DNA of 64,000 nt, taken from contig NZ_JAPFBW010000028.1 of assembly GCF_026153205.1 (NCBI RefSeq), positions 28,182-92,181 of the forward strand, read 5' to 3'. Below are positions 8,472 to 15,526 of this stretch, piece after piece. Below the pieces are notes generated by a model. The model saw only the letters and a list, made by a program, of their open reading frames with translations, was not told where the DNA came from and did no database searches. The stretch's first letter is position 1; every line of letters starts with the position of its first letter. This stretch comes from Aquabacterium sp. A7-Y (GTDB taxonomy: Bacteria > Pseudomonadota > Gammaproteobacteria > Burkholderiales > Burkholderiaceae_C). Position numbers and translations under genes: made by a program.

Positions 8472-8503
8472 GCAGCCCCGTGAAAGACGCGTCGAGGGGC
8501 TGC
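8472..8503. terminator. Inverted repeat between GH64 and chitinase genes
   Basis: Perfect 8-bp arms (GCAGCCCC / GGGGCTGC) around a 16-base loop, directly after the GH64 stop codon. No T tract follows, so it may be a weak terminator or an mRNA-stabilising stem. Confidence 0.4.
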
Positions 8504-8504
8504 C

Positions 8505-9977
8505 TCACCACCCGACGGTGACGGTCAGCGACGACGGGTCGGGGTGTTCCTGGAGGCTGCTGTGGCCGCGCACGTCGTCGTAGCAGAACCCGTAGGCCAG
8601 GCCGTGCAGGCTGTGGTCGTGCCAGAACTTGGCGTAGTGGTTGGCGGGCGAGCGCGGGTAGTAGGCCGAGGCATCGCTCCAGCGCGAGGGGTCGACGTGC
8701 ACCAGCAGGTGCCGGTTGAAGGCGGCCGTGATCTGGGCCTGCACCACCAGTTCCTGCGGATTGCCGGTGGCCAGGTTGCCGGAGCCTTCCAGGATGGCCT
8801 GGGTGGTGGGCCGGCCGCGAATGTAGAGGTTGGCGGGGCCACCGTCCTTGGAGAACACGAAGTCCTCGCCGATCACGCGGCCCCTGAAGGTGCCGGCCTC
8901 GGCGGTGAAGACCAGCTCGTTGTTGCGGTAGTGGTTCCAGACCTCGTCGACATAGGCGTCGAAGTAGTGGCCCTGCGGCTTGCCGTGGTTGAAGTGGGCC
9001 TTGGCCGGCGCCACGATACGCCAGGGGCGCTGCACCAGGGGGCGGAACTCGGCCGGCACCTGCGCTTCGAAGTCCGCGAAGATCTTGGCGCGCGACTCGG
9101 TTTCGCCCAGCGTGCGGTCATAGCCGTCCCGGCCGACCAGGCGGGTGCGCAGCGGGAAGCCGAACTGGTCCACCCGCGTGGTGTTGCCGTGGTAGCCGTA
9201 CTGGTCGAGCGTGAACTCGATCCACTCGAAGTGCACGTCCTGGTTGGGGTCGCTCGGGTTGCCGAGGTTGGGACCGGCGAAACCGAGCCGGCCGTCGGCC
9301 GCCTGGTTGATGCGGATGTACATCGGCGAGCCCACGCTGATAAACATGCGGCCCGAATCGATGCGGGGCAGCGGCACGCCAGCGCTGTCGCTCAGCCGCG
9401 AAAAGTAGTTGGCGTAGTTTTGCCCGTTCTTGACCAGGCGGTTGGGGGCGTCGTTGTCGCCCAGCGCGGCGGGCACCAGCCGGCCGTTGCGGTCCACCCA
9501 GGACAGCGCGCGCGTCACCGGGTCATAGCCGATCACCGCCCACCACACCTGCTGGTCCGACCAGGCGCCGCCGGTGCCGTTGACCAGCTGCAGGCGCATC
9601 GCCCCCGTCGTGGGCGGCGGGGGCGCAGGGGGCGGCGAGCCGTTCCCGGCGCCCACCGTGGCGGTGTGGCGCGGCGAGTCGTAGGCCGGGGTGCCGTTGT
9701 TGTAGGTGAAGAAGTAGTGGAGGACCTGGCCGGTGCGTGCACCCAGGCGGTGCACGAAGCGACCACCCTCGGCCTGCATGCGCACGTTCTGCTGGACGCC
9801 GTGGTCGACCTGGTAATGCAGGTCAACCCAAGTGGTATTCAGAGTGGACTGGAACCAGATCAGAGCGGAATCGTTTCCACTTTCGACCCCCTGCTTGTAG
9901 TCGGCCGCGTGGACCGCTCCAAAGGGCCCCAGGAAGCCCAGCATCAGGGCAAGCAGCCAACATCTGAAACGCGTCAT
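8505..9977 (-). CDS. GH64 beta-1,3-glucanase with N-terminal CBM56 module, secreted
   Basis: A 490-residue secreted laminaripentaose-producing-type glucanase acting on long beta-1,3-glucan. Sec signal peptide (1-25, cleavage near VHAA); an N-terminal module (about 26-105) matching CBM56, known for insoluble beta-1,3-glucan binding; a short Pro-rich linker; GH64 catalytic domain (about 125-490). The two acids known in this family sit at the right distance: Glu254 in FEWIEF and Asp270 in VDQFGFP, 16 residues apart as in the characterised Streptomyces matensis enzyme (Glu154 and Asp170). The ATG at 9977 has a long AGAGGAAGAA ribosome site. A 9-bp inverted repeat just upstream may control expression. 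First gene of the minus-strand polysaccharide run. Confidence 0.93.
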   Translation of the reverse strand: MTRFRCWLLALMLGFLGPFGAVHAADYKQGVESGNDSALIWFQSTLNTTWVDLHYQVDHGVQQNVRMQAEGGRFVHRLGARTGQVLHYFFTYNNGTPAYDSPRHTATVGAGNGSPPPAPPPPTTGAMRLQLVNGTGGAWSDQQVWWAVIGYDPVTRALSWVDRNGRLVPAALGDNDAPNRLVKNGQNYANYFSRLSDSAGVPLPRIDSGRMFISVGSPMYIRINQAADGRLGFAGPNLGNPSDPNQDVHFEWIEFTLDQYGYHGNTTRVDQFGFPLRTRLVGRDGYDRTLGETESRAKIFADFEAQVPAEFRPLVQRPWRIVAPAKAHFNHGKPQGHYFDAYVDEVWNHYRNNELVFTAEAGTFRGRVIGEDFVFSKDGGPANLYIRGRPTTQAILEGSGNLATGNPQELVVQAQITAAFNRHLLVHVDPSRWSDASAYYPRSPANHYAKFWHDHSLHGLAYGFCYDDVRGHSSLQEHPDPSSLTVTVGW

Positions 9978-9989
9978 TTCTTCCTCTAC

Positions 9990-10018
9990 TCCGTTGAATA
10001 TTTCATAAGTTCAACGGA
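9990..10018 (-). promoter_or_regulatory. Inverted repeat before the GH64 start, candidate operator or leader hairpin
   Basis: Perfect 9-base arms (TCCGTTGAA / TTCAACGGA at 9990-9998 and 10010-10018) with an 11-base AT-rich spacer; arm centres are 20 bases apart, two helical turns. It ends 13 bases before the ATG, next to the ribosome site, so it could be a protein operator or an mRNA hairpin. Confidence 0.5.
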
Positions 10019-10097
10019 TTCTGGTTCACAACAGAAGAAGCTGGCGTTGTACTTGCAACAGAAGTGAAGAAGCGGAGACGAAATGCGTCCTACCGGG

Positions 10098-10120
10098 AAC
10101 CGCAACCCCTGCGGTTTTTT
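10098..10120 (+). terminator. Terminator-like hairpin with no gene before it, candidate attenuator
   Basis: Stem AACCGCA / TGCGGTT (7 bp) with a 5-base loop, the stem end running into six T. It works only on the plus strand, where the next gene upstream is more than 8 kb away and the LPMO lies 540 bases downstream. It could be a leader attenuator or the end of a small RNA. Confidence 0.5.
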
Positions 10121-10132
10121 GGGTGCGATCAC

Positions 10133-10149
10133 TGGTATTTGATTGGTAT
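10133..10149 (+). promoter_or_regulatory. Direct repeat of TGGTAT with 11-base spacing
   Basis: TGGTAT at 10133-10138 and 10144-10149, one helical turn apart, inside an AT-rich stretch. The ACTGGTAT half-site is similar to half-sites of GntR-family amino-sugar regulators (NagR/DasR type), but the repeat is direct rather than inverted. Confidence 0.3.
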
Positions 10150-10659
10150 GTTATCAACGCGGAGCAATCTGAACGCTCGTTAAGGTTTTGTTTGCGAGCA
10201 GTTGCAAATCGGACACTCCCGGCGACGGGCGGGCACGCCCGGCGACCCGGCGGAAGCACCCGTTCGGGAAGGGGGAAATGGCGGTATCGCTGGACCTCAA
10301 CCGGGCGCGCTGGAACGGTCCCGCGTCGAAGGCGTGAGAGGGTCTGAAAGCGACACCGCCTTGCAGCCCGTTTTCTTGCGGCGCACCAGCACCGCAGGAG
10401 GAGCGTCACCCGGGCGTCGCCGCGTCCTCTGCGAGGCGCGCCAGGACCGGGCATCGCCGCCTCCGGGCGGCCCCGTGTCGGGTCGGGAAAGGGATCCTCA
10501 CCCAGTCACCCGCGGCTACGTTGCTTACTGGTTCATCGGGCCATGCCGCTCGGGGCTCACTAACCTCGCCCGGACTCCGAGGGGCTGCGCGGGCCCGCTG
10601 CACGTCCTCAGGGGTTCATGCACTTCTTATCGAATCACTTTGCCATGAAAGGATCTCGC

Positions 10660-11892
10660 ATGAGCCGCATCAGGAAGGCAGCCGTGCCGGTGGCGCACGC
10701 CACGGCGACGATGCTCACGCTGGCGCTCGCCGGCCAGAACGCGCTGGCGCACGGCGCTCCCGAGTACCCGGTCAGCCGGCAGTACAGCTGCTACAAGGAC
10801 CGCAACCAGCCGGCCTGCCGGGCCGCCATCGCTGCAGGCGGCGAACAGGCCATCTACGACTGGAACGGCGTGCGCCAGGGCGACGCCAACGGCAACCACC
10901 AGACGGTGGTGCCCGACGGCACGCTGTGCGCCGGGGGCGCCGAGCTCTTCAAGGGCTTCGACCTGCCCCGGGCCGACTGGCGCGCCACCTCCTGGGCGCC
11001 CGGCGCTGACGGGCGTTATGAATTCCGCTACCACGCGACCGCGCCGCACAGCACTCGCTACTTCCGCTTCTACCTGACCCGGCAGGGCTACAACCCGGCG
11101 GGACAGGCCCTGCGCTGGAGCGACCTGGAACTGGTGCACGAGGCGTCCGGGACGCAGACGCTGACCGGCGACAAACGGTATGTCGTGCGCCTGCCGCTGC
11201 CCGCGCGCACCGGCCGCCACCTGCTCTACATGGTCTGGCAGCGCGCCGACAGCCCCGAGGCTTTCTACTCCTGCTCCGACGTCAGCTTCGGCGGCGACAC
11301 CGGCGTGCCCCCGCCGACCCCGCTGCAACATCTCGGCGAGGTGGCGGCGCGACGCGACCTGCCAGTCAACGCGGTGGTGAAGCTGCGCGTCTTCGGCCCG
11401 GACGGCTCCGACCTCGAATCCCACAGCCTGACGGTCACCAGCAGCCTGGGCCCGGCCGCCAAGTGGCTCAGCCAGCTGGCCCGCACCGTCAACGGCCGCT
11501 CGGCGCACGTCCGCGTGGGCGAGCTGAAGAACGGAGCGGTGGTGGTGACGGAGGCGACCACTCAGCAGGTCTATGCGCTCGACGCGGACAGCGGGGTGCG
11601 CTTCCAGCTTGACACGACGCTGCCCGGCAAACCGCCAGCGCCGCCGCCTCCCCCGCCTCCCCCGCCTCCCCCGCCTCCGCCCAACCCGGGCCCCAACCCG
11701 GGGCCGAACCCGCCGGCGCCCCCGCCCAACCCGGGCGCGAGCGCGTGGAGGGAAGGCGCCAGCTACACAGCCGGCCAGGTCGTGACCTACCAAGGCAAAT
11801 CCTGGCGCTGCCTGCAGGCCCATACCGCGTGGGTGGGCGCCGGCTGGGCACCGGGCCCGGGCACCGTCAACGTGCTCTGGAAGCAGCTCTGA
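10660..11892 (+). CDS. AA10 lytic polysaccharide monooxygenase with C-terminal CBM5/12
   Basis: A 410-residue secreted copper enzyme that cleaves crystalline chitin (or cellulose) oxidatively. Signal peptide 1-30 ends at ALA and exposes His31, which with His130 (in ATAPHST) forms the copper histidine brace of AA10. The catalytic domain (31-about 222) keeps the HGxxxxPxSR start, YDWNG and the FYSCSDVSF end. A middle region (about 228-335) resembles the GbpA/FnIII-like spacer found in several chitin-active LPMOs. Then a poly-proline linker and a CBM5/12 module (about 362-410). The ATG at 10660 was chosen over earlier in-frame ATGs because AAAGGA lies 7 bases before it. It is divergent from the hydrolases and is expected to open crystalline chitin for the GH18 enzyme. 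Confidence 0.93.
   Translation: MSRIRKAAVPVAHATATMLTLALAGQNALAHGAPEYPVSRQYSCYKDRNQPACRAAIAAGGEQAIYDWNGVRQGDANGNHQTVVPDGTLCAGGAELFKGFDLPRADWRATSWAPGADGRYEFRYHATAPHSTRYFRFYLTRQGYNPAGQALRWSDLELVHEASGTQTLTGDKRYVVRLPLPARTGRHLLYMVWQRADSPEAFYSCSDVSFGGDTGVPPPTPLQHLGEVAARRDLPVNAVVKLRVFGPDGSDLESHSLTVTSSLGPAAKWLSQLARTVNGRSAHVRVGELKNGAVVVTEATTQQVYALDADSGVRFQLDTTLPGKPPAPPPPPPPPPPPPPPNPGPNPGPNPPAPPPNPGASAWREGASYTAGQVVTYQGKSWRCLQAHTAWVGAGWAPGPGTVNVLWKQL
11630..11740 (+). repeat. Poly-proline/PNPG linker repeat in the LPMO gene
   Basis: CCTCCCCCG-type units encode about 15 consecutive prolines, followed by PNPG units, between the spacer domain and the CBM5/12. Confidence 0.8.
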
Positions 11893-11900
11893 GTGCTGCG

Positions 11901-11924
11901 GCGGCCCGTCGTGCGGCGGGCCGC
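11901..11924. terminator. GC hairpin between convergent LPMO and Nudix genes
   Basis: Perfect 8-bp stem (GCGGCCCG / CGGGCCGC) with an 8-base loop, 8 bases after the LPMO stop. No T tract; placed to serve both convergent genes. Confidence 0.45.
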
Positions 11925-11942
11925 CCCTGCCTCTCGGGCGGC

Positions 11943-12539
11943 TCAGCCGCCCGGCTGACGCTGCTGCAGGTGCAGCGCCGCGTACTGCAGCAGCATGATG
12001 GTCTTGGCGTCGAGGATGGCGCCGGTTTCGATCATCTGCAGCGCCTCGACCAGCGACAGCTCCAGCACCTCGATGTCCTCGCCCTCCGCTTCGACGCCGC
12101 CGCCCTGCCCCACCTGCGCCTCGGCGCTGTAGGGGGCGACGAAAAAATGCAGCCTCTCGGTCACCGAACCGGGGCTCATGAAGGCTTCGAACACCTTGCG
12201 CACCGGGCCGATCCGGTAGCCGGTCTCCTCTTCAGCCTCGGCGCGTATGCGCTCCTCGGGGCTGGCGTCGTCCAGCAGGCCGGCGGCGGCTTCGATCATC
12301 AGATCGTCATGACCGTTGACGAAGGCCGGAAAACGGAACTGCCGCGTCAGTACCACGGTGCCGCGGGCCGCGTCGTGCAGCAGGATGGTGGCGCCGTTGC
12401 CGCGGTCGTAGGTCTCGCGGCTCATGGCCTGCCAGCGCCCGTCGCGGCGGCGCCATTCGAAGCGGGTTTTCTTCAGCACGTACCAGTCGTCGGAGAGGAC
12501 TTCGGTGTCGAGGATACGAACGCGGTCGGCGACGCTCAT
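11943..12539 (-). CDS. Nudix hydrolase, NudK-like (GDP-sugar pyrophosphatase type)
   Basis: A 198-residue Nudix hydrolase that would cleave a nucleoside diphosphate linked to another moiety, using Mg2+. The Nudix box lies at about 87-108 (AAGLLDD... to AEEETGY), with the EExG metal-binding core intact; the position usually Arg before the core is Ala. Sequence around the box, the SPGSVTE stretch and the length match NudK/YffH GDP-mannose pyrophosphatases and ADP-ribose pyrophosphatases. The start is the ATG at 12539 (MSVADRVRIL); the open frame runs further but without a ribosome site. It is divergent from a DeoR-type regulator, which could control it. ADP-glucose or ADP-ribose are alternative substrates. 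Confidence 0.85.
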   Translation of the reverse strand: MSVADRVRILDTEVLSDDWYVLKKTRFEWRRRDGRWQAMSRETYDRGNGATILLHDAARGTVVLTRQFRFPAFVNGHDDLMIEAAAGLLDDASPEERIRAEAEEETGYRIGPVRKVFEAFMSPGSVTERLHFFVAPYSAEAQVGQGGGVEAEGEDIEVLELSLVEALQMIETGAILDAKTIMLLQYAALHLQQRQPGG

Positions 12540-12628
12540 GCAGGCTCCCAGGGTGGCTAGAGGAGCTCCGAGTCTGAAGGCGAACTCGTGCAGCGTCAAG
12601 CATATTCATTCAATTTCGTGCAAACATC

Positions 12629-12649
12629 GGCAGTCTCGGGCATACTGCC
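12629..12649 (+). promoter_or_regulatory. Inverted repeat abutting the DeoR-type start codon
   Basis: GGCAGT and ACTGCC arms with a 9-base spacer end 3 bases before the ATG at 12653, where a ribosome site would be. No Shine-Dalgarno is visible. Possible autoregulatory operator or translation-blocking stem. Confidence 0.3.
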
Positions 12650-12652
12650 ACC

Positions 12653-13441
12653 ATGCTGACCGAACAACGCAAGCAACACATCCTCGCGGTGCTGCGCCGC
12701 GACGGCCGAGTGCTGGCCAAGGCCCTGGGCCAGGAACTCGGCGTTTCCGAAGACACGATACGCCGAGACCTGCGCGAACTCGCGCGCACCGGCCAGTTGC
12801 AGCGGGTCCATGGCGGCGCCCTGCCCGCCTCGCCGGCGACCGCGACGCTGGCCGTGCGCGAGGGCCTGCAAGTGGAAGAAAAGCGGGCGCTCGGCCGTGC
12901 CGGGGCGCGATTGATCCAGCCGGGGCAGCTGGTGTTCGTCGATGGCGGCACAACGACGCTGCAGCTGGTGCGCCACCTGCCGGAGCACTTGAAGGCCACC
13001 ATCGTGACCCACAGCCCGCTCATCGCGGCAGAGCTGGGAGCGCACCCGAACGTCGAGGTGGTGCTGATCGGCGGCCGTCTGTTCAAGCACTCGATGGTGA
13101 GCGTCGGTTCGGCTGCGGTGGAGGCGATCTCGCGCATCCGCGCCGACCTCTACCTGATGGGCGTGACCGGCCTGCATGCCGAAACCGGACTGAGCACGGG
13201 CGACCTCGAAGAGGCCTATATCAAGCGCGCGCTGCTGGCGCAGGCGGCCGAGACCGTCGTGCTGGCCTCCAGCGACAAGCTCGGCGTGGCCTCGGCCTAC
13301 TCGATCGCGCCGGCCACGGCGGCCACCGTCATCCTCGCCACTCGACAAGCCGATCCCGCGGCCCTGGCCCCGTTTCGCCGGCTGAAGATCGCGGTGCAGT
13401 TGGCCGACCAGGGCTTGACCTCAGCAACCGGCGGGCTCTAG
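12653..13441 (+). CDS. DeoR/GlpR-family transcriptional regulator
   Basis: A 262-residue DNA-binding regulator. The N-terminal winged helix (about 1-57) has the DeoR signature: RKQHIL, then the helix-turn-helix LGVSEDTIRRDLREL and the wing GQLQRVHGGAL. The C-terminal DeoRC sugar-phosphate-sensing domain (about 75-235) shows the DGGTTT phosphate-binding loop and IGGRLFKHSM. DeoR/GlpR members usually repress sugar or sugar-alcohol genes and respond to a phosphorylated sugar. No catabolic operon is adjacent; the nearest gene is the divergent Nudix hydrolase. The ATG at 12653 lacks a clear ribosome site but is the only start that gives the full HTH. Confidence 0.9.
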   Translation: MLTEQRKQHILAVLRRDGRVLAKALGQELGVSEDTIRRDLRELARTGQLQRVHGGALPASPATATLAVREGLQVEEKRALGRAGARLIQPGQLVFVDGGTTTLQLVRHLPEHLKATIVTHSPLIAAELGAHPNVEVVLIGGRLFKHSMVSVGSAAVEAISRIRADLYLMGVTGLHAETGLSTGDLEEAYIKRALLAQAAETVVLASSDKLGVASAYSIAPATAATVILATRQADPAALAPFRRLKIAVQLADQGLTSATGGL

Positions 13442-13465
13442 TATGACGCGCGGTCTAATTCATTT

Positions 13466-13748
13466 GTGCCGGAGATGGCCCAGCACCACGGGCAGGTGCA
13501 CGGCGGGCTGGTCGGCTACCTGACCGACACCGCGTGTGCATGGGCGGCGGCGTCAGTCGCCGGCGATGTCGTGACGTCGGAGTACAAGCTCAACCTGCTG
13601 GCGGGGGCGCGCGGCGAACGACTGCGCCACCGGGCAGGTAATCAAGGCCGGGTCTCGCCAGGTGGTGGCGCGCGCCGACGTCTATGCCGGCGCCCCGGGC
13701 GCCGAGAAGATGGTGGCCACGGCGCTCGCGACCATCGCTCGCGTCTAG
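13466..13748 (+). pseudogene. PaaI-type hotdog thioesterase remnant, 5'-truncated and frameshifted
   Basis: The plus strand encodes the central part of a PaaI/YdiI-like thioesterase (PEMAQHHGQVHGG, then DTACAWAA and SEYKLNLL) from 13466 to about 13622. The frame must then shift by one base near 13620-13628 to continue as ATGQVIKAGSRQVVARADVY and end at the TAG at 13746-13748. The N-terminal third usual for the family is also missing, with only 24 bases between the DeoR stop and the first recognisable residue. So the gene is both truncated and frameshifted, and should not give a working enzyme. An intact PaaI-type gene is present at 55065-55520, but the two are too different to be copies. Confidence 0.8.
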
Positions 13749-13771
13749 CGTCGGGCGTCTGGCCGGGCGGC

Positions 13772-14362
13772 TCACGCAGTGGTGCGAGGCGCCACCGCCT
13801 CCATCAGCCGGGCCATCTCGTCTGCGGCGTTTTCGATCGGCGCGCGCGAGGCCAGCACCCGCGCCTGCACCAGCGCGCCCTCGAGCGCCGAGATCGCCAA
13901 CTGGGCAATCCGTCCAGCGCGCGCCGGCTCAGCACCGTGAGCCAGCAGCTCTTGCTCAAACACCTCCGCCCAGGCGGCCAGGGCCTGCCGGCCACTGGCC
14001 GCGACCTCGGGCACATCGGCCGCCAGTTCGAGCAGCGTGGTCGTGACCGGACAGCCGTCGCGGAAGCGCGACACCTCCATCCAGTCGCCCAGCAGCTGGG
14101 CATAGGCCCGCATCAAGTCGGCTGGATGCGCATGCTCGCGCCTCAAGCTCAGCAGGCTGAGGCGGACCTGCTCGCCCGCGAAGCGCACCGCGGCGGCGGC
14201 GATCTCGACCTTGCCGCGCGGGAAGTAGTGGTACAGCGAGCCGCGCGGCGCGCCGCTGTGCCTCAGGATGTCCTGAATGCCCGTGGCGTTGTAGCCGCGA
14301 CGCCGGAACAGGTGCGCGGCAGAAGCCACCAGGGCCTCACGGTGCTTGGGGACGGCTGACAT
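13772..14362 (-). CDS. TetR-family transcriptional regulator
   Basis: A 196-residue regulator. The N-terminal TetR helix-turn-helix (about 8-58) is clear: AAHLFRRRGYNATGIQDIL, then GAPRGSLYHYFPRGK. The C-terminal ligand domain resembles the YxaF/LmrA-type group (TetR_C_33-like), with the ...RDGCPV segment typical of regulators for drug efflux or reductase genes. The ATG at 14362 was chosen because it precedes the HTH by seven residues; the open frame upstream has no family similarity. It converges on the thioesterase remnant, which may have been its former neighbour or target. Confidence 0.88.
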   Translation of the reverse strand: MSAVPKHREALVASAAHLFRRRGYNATGIQDILRHSGAPRGSLYHYFPRGKVEIAAAAVRFAGEQVRLSLLSLRREHAHPADLMRAYAQLLGDWMEVSRFRDGCPVTTTLLELAADVPEVAASGRQALAAWAEVFEQELLAHGAEPARAGRIAQLAISALEGALVQARVLASRAPIENAADEMARLMEAVAPRTTA

Positions 14363-14499
14363 GGCATGGGCAGGAAAGCGCTTCGCCGCGAGTCTACCGA
14401 AGCGCCAGCACGCTGAGCGGACCGACTTGCTGCAGAAGTGAAGCATGCCGGCGTGCAACAACAGCCCGGCGGGCGTTCCTCGCTGAAGGCCCCGGGGGG

Positions 14500-14976
14500 T
14501 CAATGCGCCAGCAACGGCGATGCACCGGGCTGCTGCATATCGGTATCACTGCCCGATGTCGCCGCAGGCGGCGTGACCGATCGCAGCAGTTGTTGCAGCG
14601 TCGCCAGGTCGACCGGCTTCGGCAGGTGGTGGTGAAAGCCGGCCCGCTGCGCCTCGCGGCGGTCGGTCTCGGAGCAGAACGCGGTCATCGCGATCAGCAG
14701 CGGTGGCCGGTCGCCGCGGCGACCCAGCTCGCGGGCCACCTCGTAGCCGCTCAACTGCGGCAGTCCGATGTCGAGCAGCATCACGGTGGGTCGCAGTTCG
14801 CTGGCCGCCTCCAGACCTTCACGGCCGTCGTAGGCCACGCGCACGACATAACCACCCATGCTCAACAGCAGGGCGAGACTTTCAGCGGAGTCGCGGTTGT
14901 CATCGACGACGAGCACGCTGACGGGCGCGTCCGGCGGGACTTCGGGAAAAGGCGGGGAGGACTGGGACGGGTTCAT
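14500..14976 (-). CDS. Single-domain response regulator (CheY-like receiver)
   Basis: A 158-residue protein with one receiver domain (about 19-138) and short, low-complexity tails. Phosphorylation site Asp69 in LLDIGLPQ, acidic pair Asp25-Asp26 in VVDDN, Thr98 and Lys120 (in LPKPVD) are all present, so it should be phosphorylatable. There is no output domain. The sequence type (DDNRDSAESLALLL) is that of receivers often attached to or working with hybrid histidine kinases. No kinase gene is in the window, so the partner is elsewhere. The ATG at 14976 is chosen by its distance to the domain; the ribosome site is weak. Confidence 0.87.
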   Translation of the reverse strand: MNPSQSSPPFPEVPPDAPVSVLVVDDNRDSAESLALLLSMGGYVVRVAYDGREGLEAASELRPTVMLLDIGLPQLSGYEVARELGRRGDRPPLLIAMTAFCSETDRREAQRAGFHHHLPKPVDLATLQQLLRSVTPPAATSGSDTDMQQPGASPLLAH

Positions 14977-15196
14977 GGCACTTGCGGTATGGCTGATTCT
15001 CGCAAGTAACGTGCCTGTTTGCGCGGCTCGCCCGTCGTGCAGGGGCGACCGCCTGGCGCCTCGTCCTGTCCCGGCGCTCCTCCTGGACCATATGCCGCCC
15101 CCCCACATCCGGGGTAAGCCTTACGGGAAGGGAATGTAGAAGTTGCGGGCGAAAAACGCGGCCGCCGACGCCGCCACTTGGGGCCGTCTCCTGGCC

Positions 15197-15526
15197 TCAA
15201 TGCAACTCGCGCCGCAGCGCAGAGATCTCACGCCGCGCCTCCTCGAGCGTGCTGTCCACGGCCGGGTTGACAGCCTCGTTCTGCTCGCAGGCCTGGTGCG
15301 CCAGGTCGGTGAGCGCCTGCAGGGATTCGAGGTGGTCGCCAATCGAGTAGCGGTCCTGCTCGAGCAGGTGCTCGTAGCGCGCGGCGGCGGTCTCTTCGTC
15401 GAGCTGCCGCAGGCAGTCTTTCACCTCCTGCGGCACGGAAGGGTCGAGGTCGCAGACATCGCAGGCCTGATCCACGAGGGTTTCGATGCGCCCGAGCGCC
15501 TGCTCGATCCTGGTTTCCGGTGTCAT
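15197..15526 (-). CDS. Small acidic helical protein, unknown function
   Basis: A 109-residue hydrophilic protein, predicted all helical with heptad-like Leu/Ala spacing, and four Cys (two in ACDVCDLD, one in KDCLRQ, one in HQACEQ). No signal peptide, membrane segment or motif that I recognise. The ATG at 15526 has AGGAAGG upstream at acceptable spacing, which supports translation. It is divergent from the glycogen operon, sharing a 450-base upstream region with repeated ACAGGT motifs. I do not recognise a family. Confidence 0.6.
   Translation of the reverse strand: MTPETRIEQALGRIETLVDQACDVCDLDPSVPQEVKDCLRQLDEETAAARYEHLLEQDRYSIGDHLESLQALTDLAHQACEQNEAVNPAVDSTLEEARREISALRRELH

Larger units (their letters stand above)
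9978..10659. other. Divergent 680-base intergenic region between GH64 and LPMO genes
   Basis: No convincing gene. The GH64-proximal 200 bases are AT-richer than the surroundings and hold the inverted repeat at 9990-10018, a plus-strand terminator-like hairpin at 10098-10120 and paired TGGTAT repeats at 10133-10149. The remaining 450 bases before the LPMO are GC-rich with many short stems and could be a structured leader. An open frame at 10202-10648 has no ribosome site and a low-complexity product, so I do not call it. Confidence 0.6.

Noticed and set aside
10202..10648. Plus-strand open frame of 148 codons in the GH64-LPMO gap
   Set aside because: No ribosome site, Arg/Gly/Pro-rich product without pattern, and many predicted stems; treated as leader or noncoding.
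9978..10659. c-di-GMP (GEMM) riboswitch before the LPMO
   Set aside because: The conserved core (such as GACGCAAAGCC-like pieces and tetraloop-receptor) was not found on either strand.
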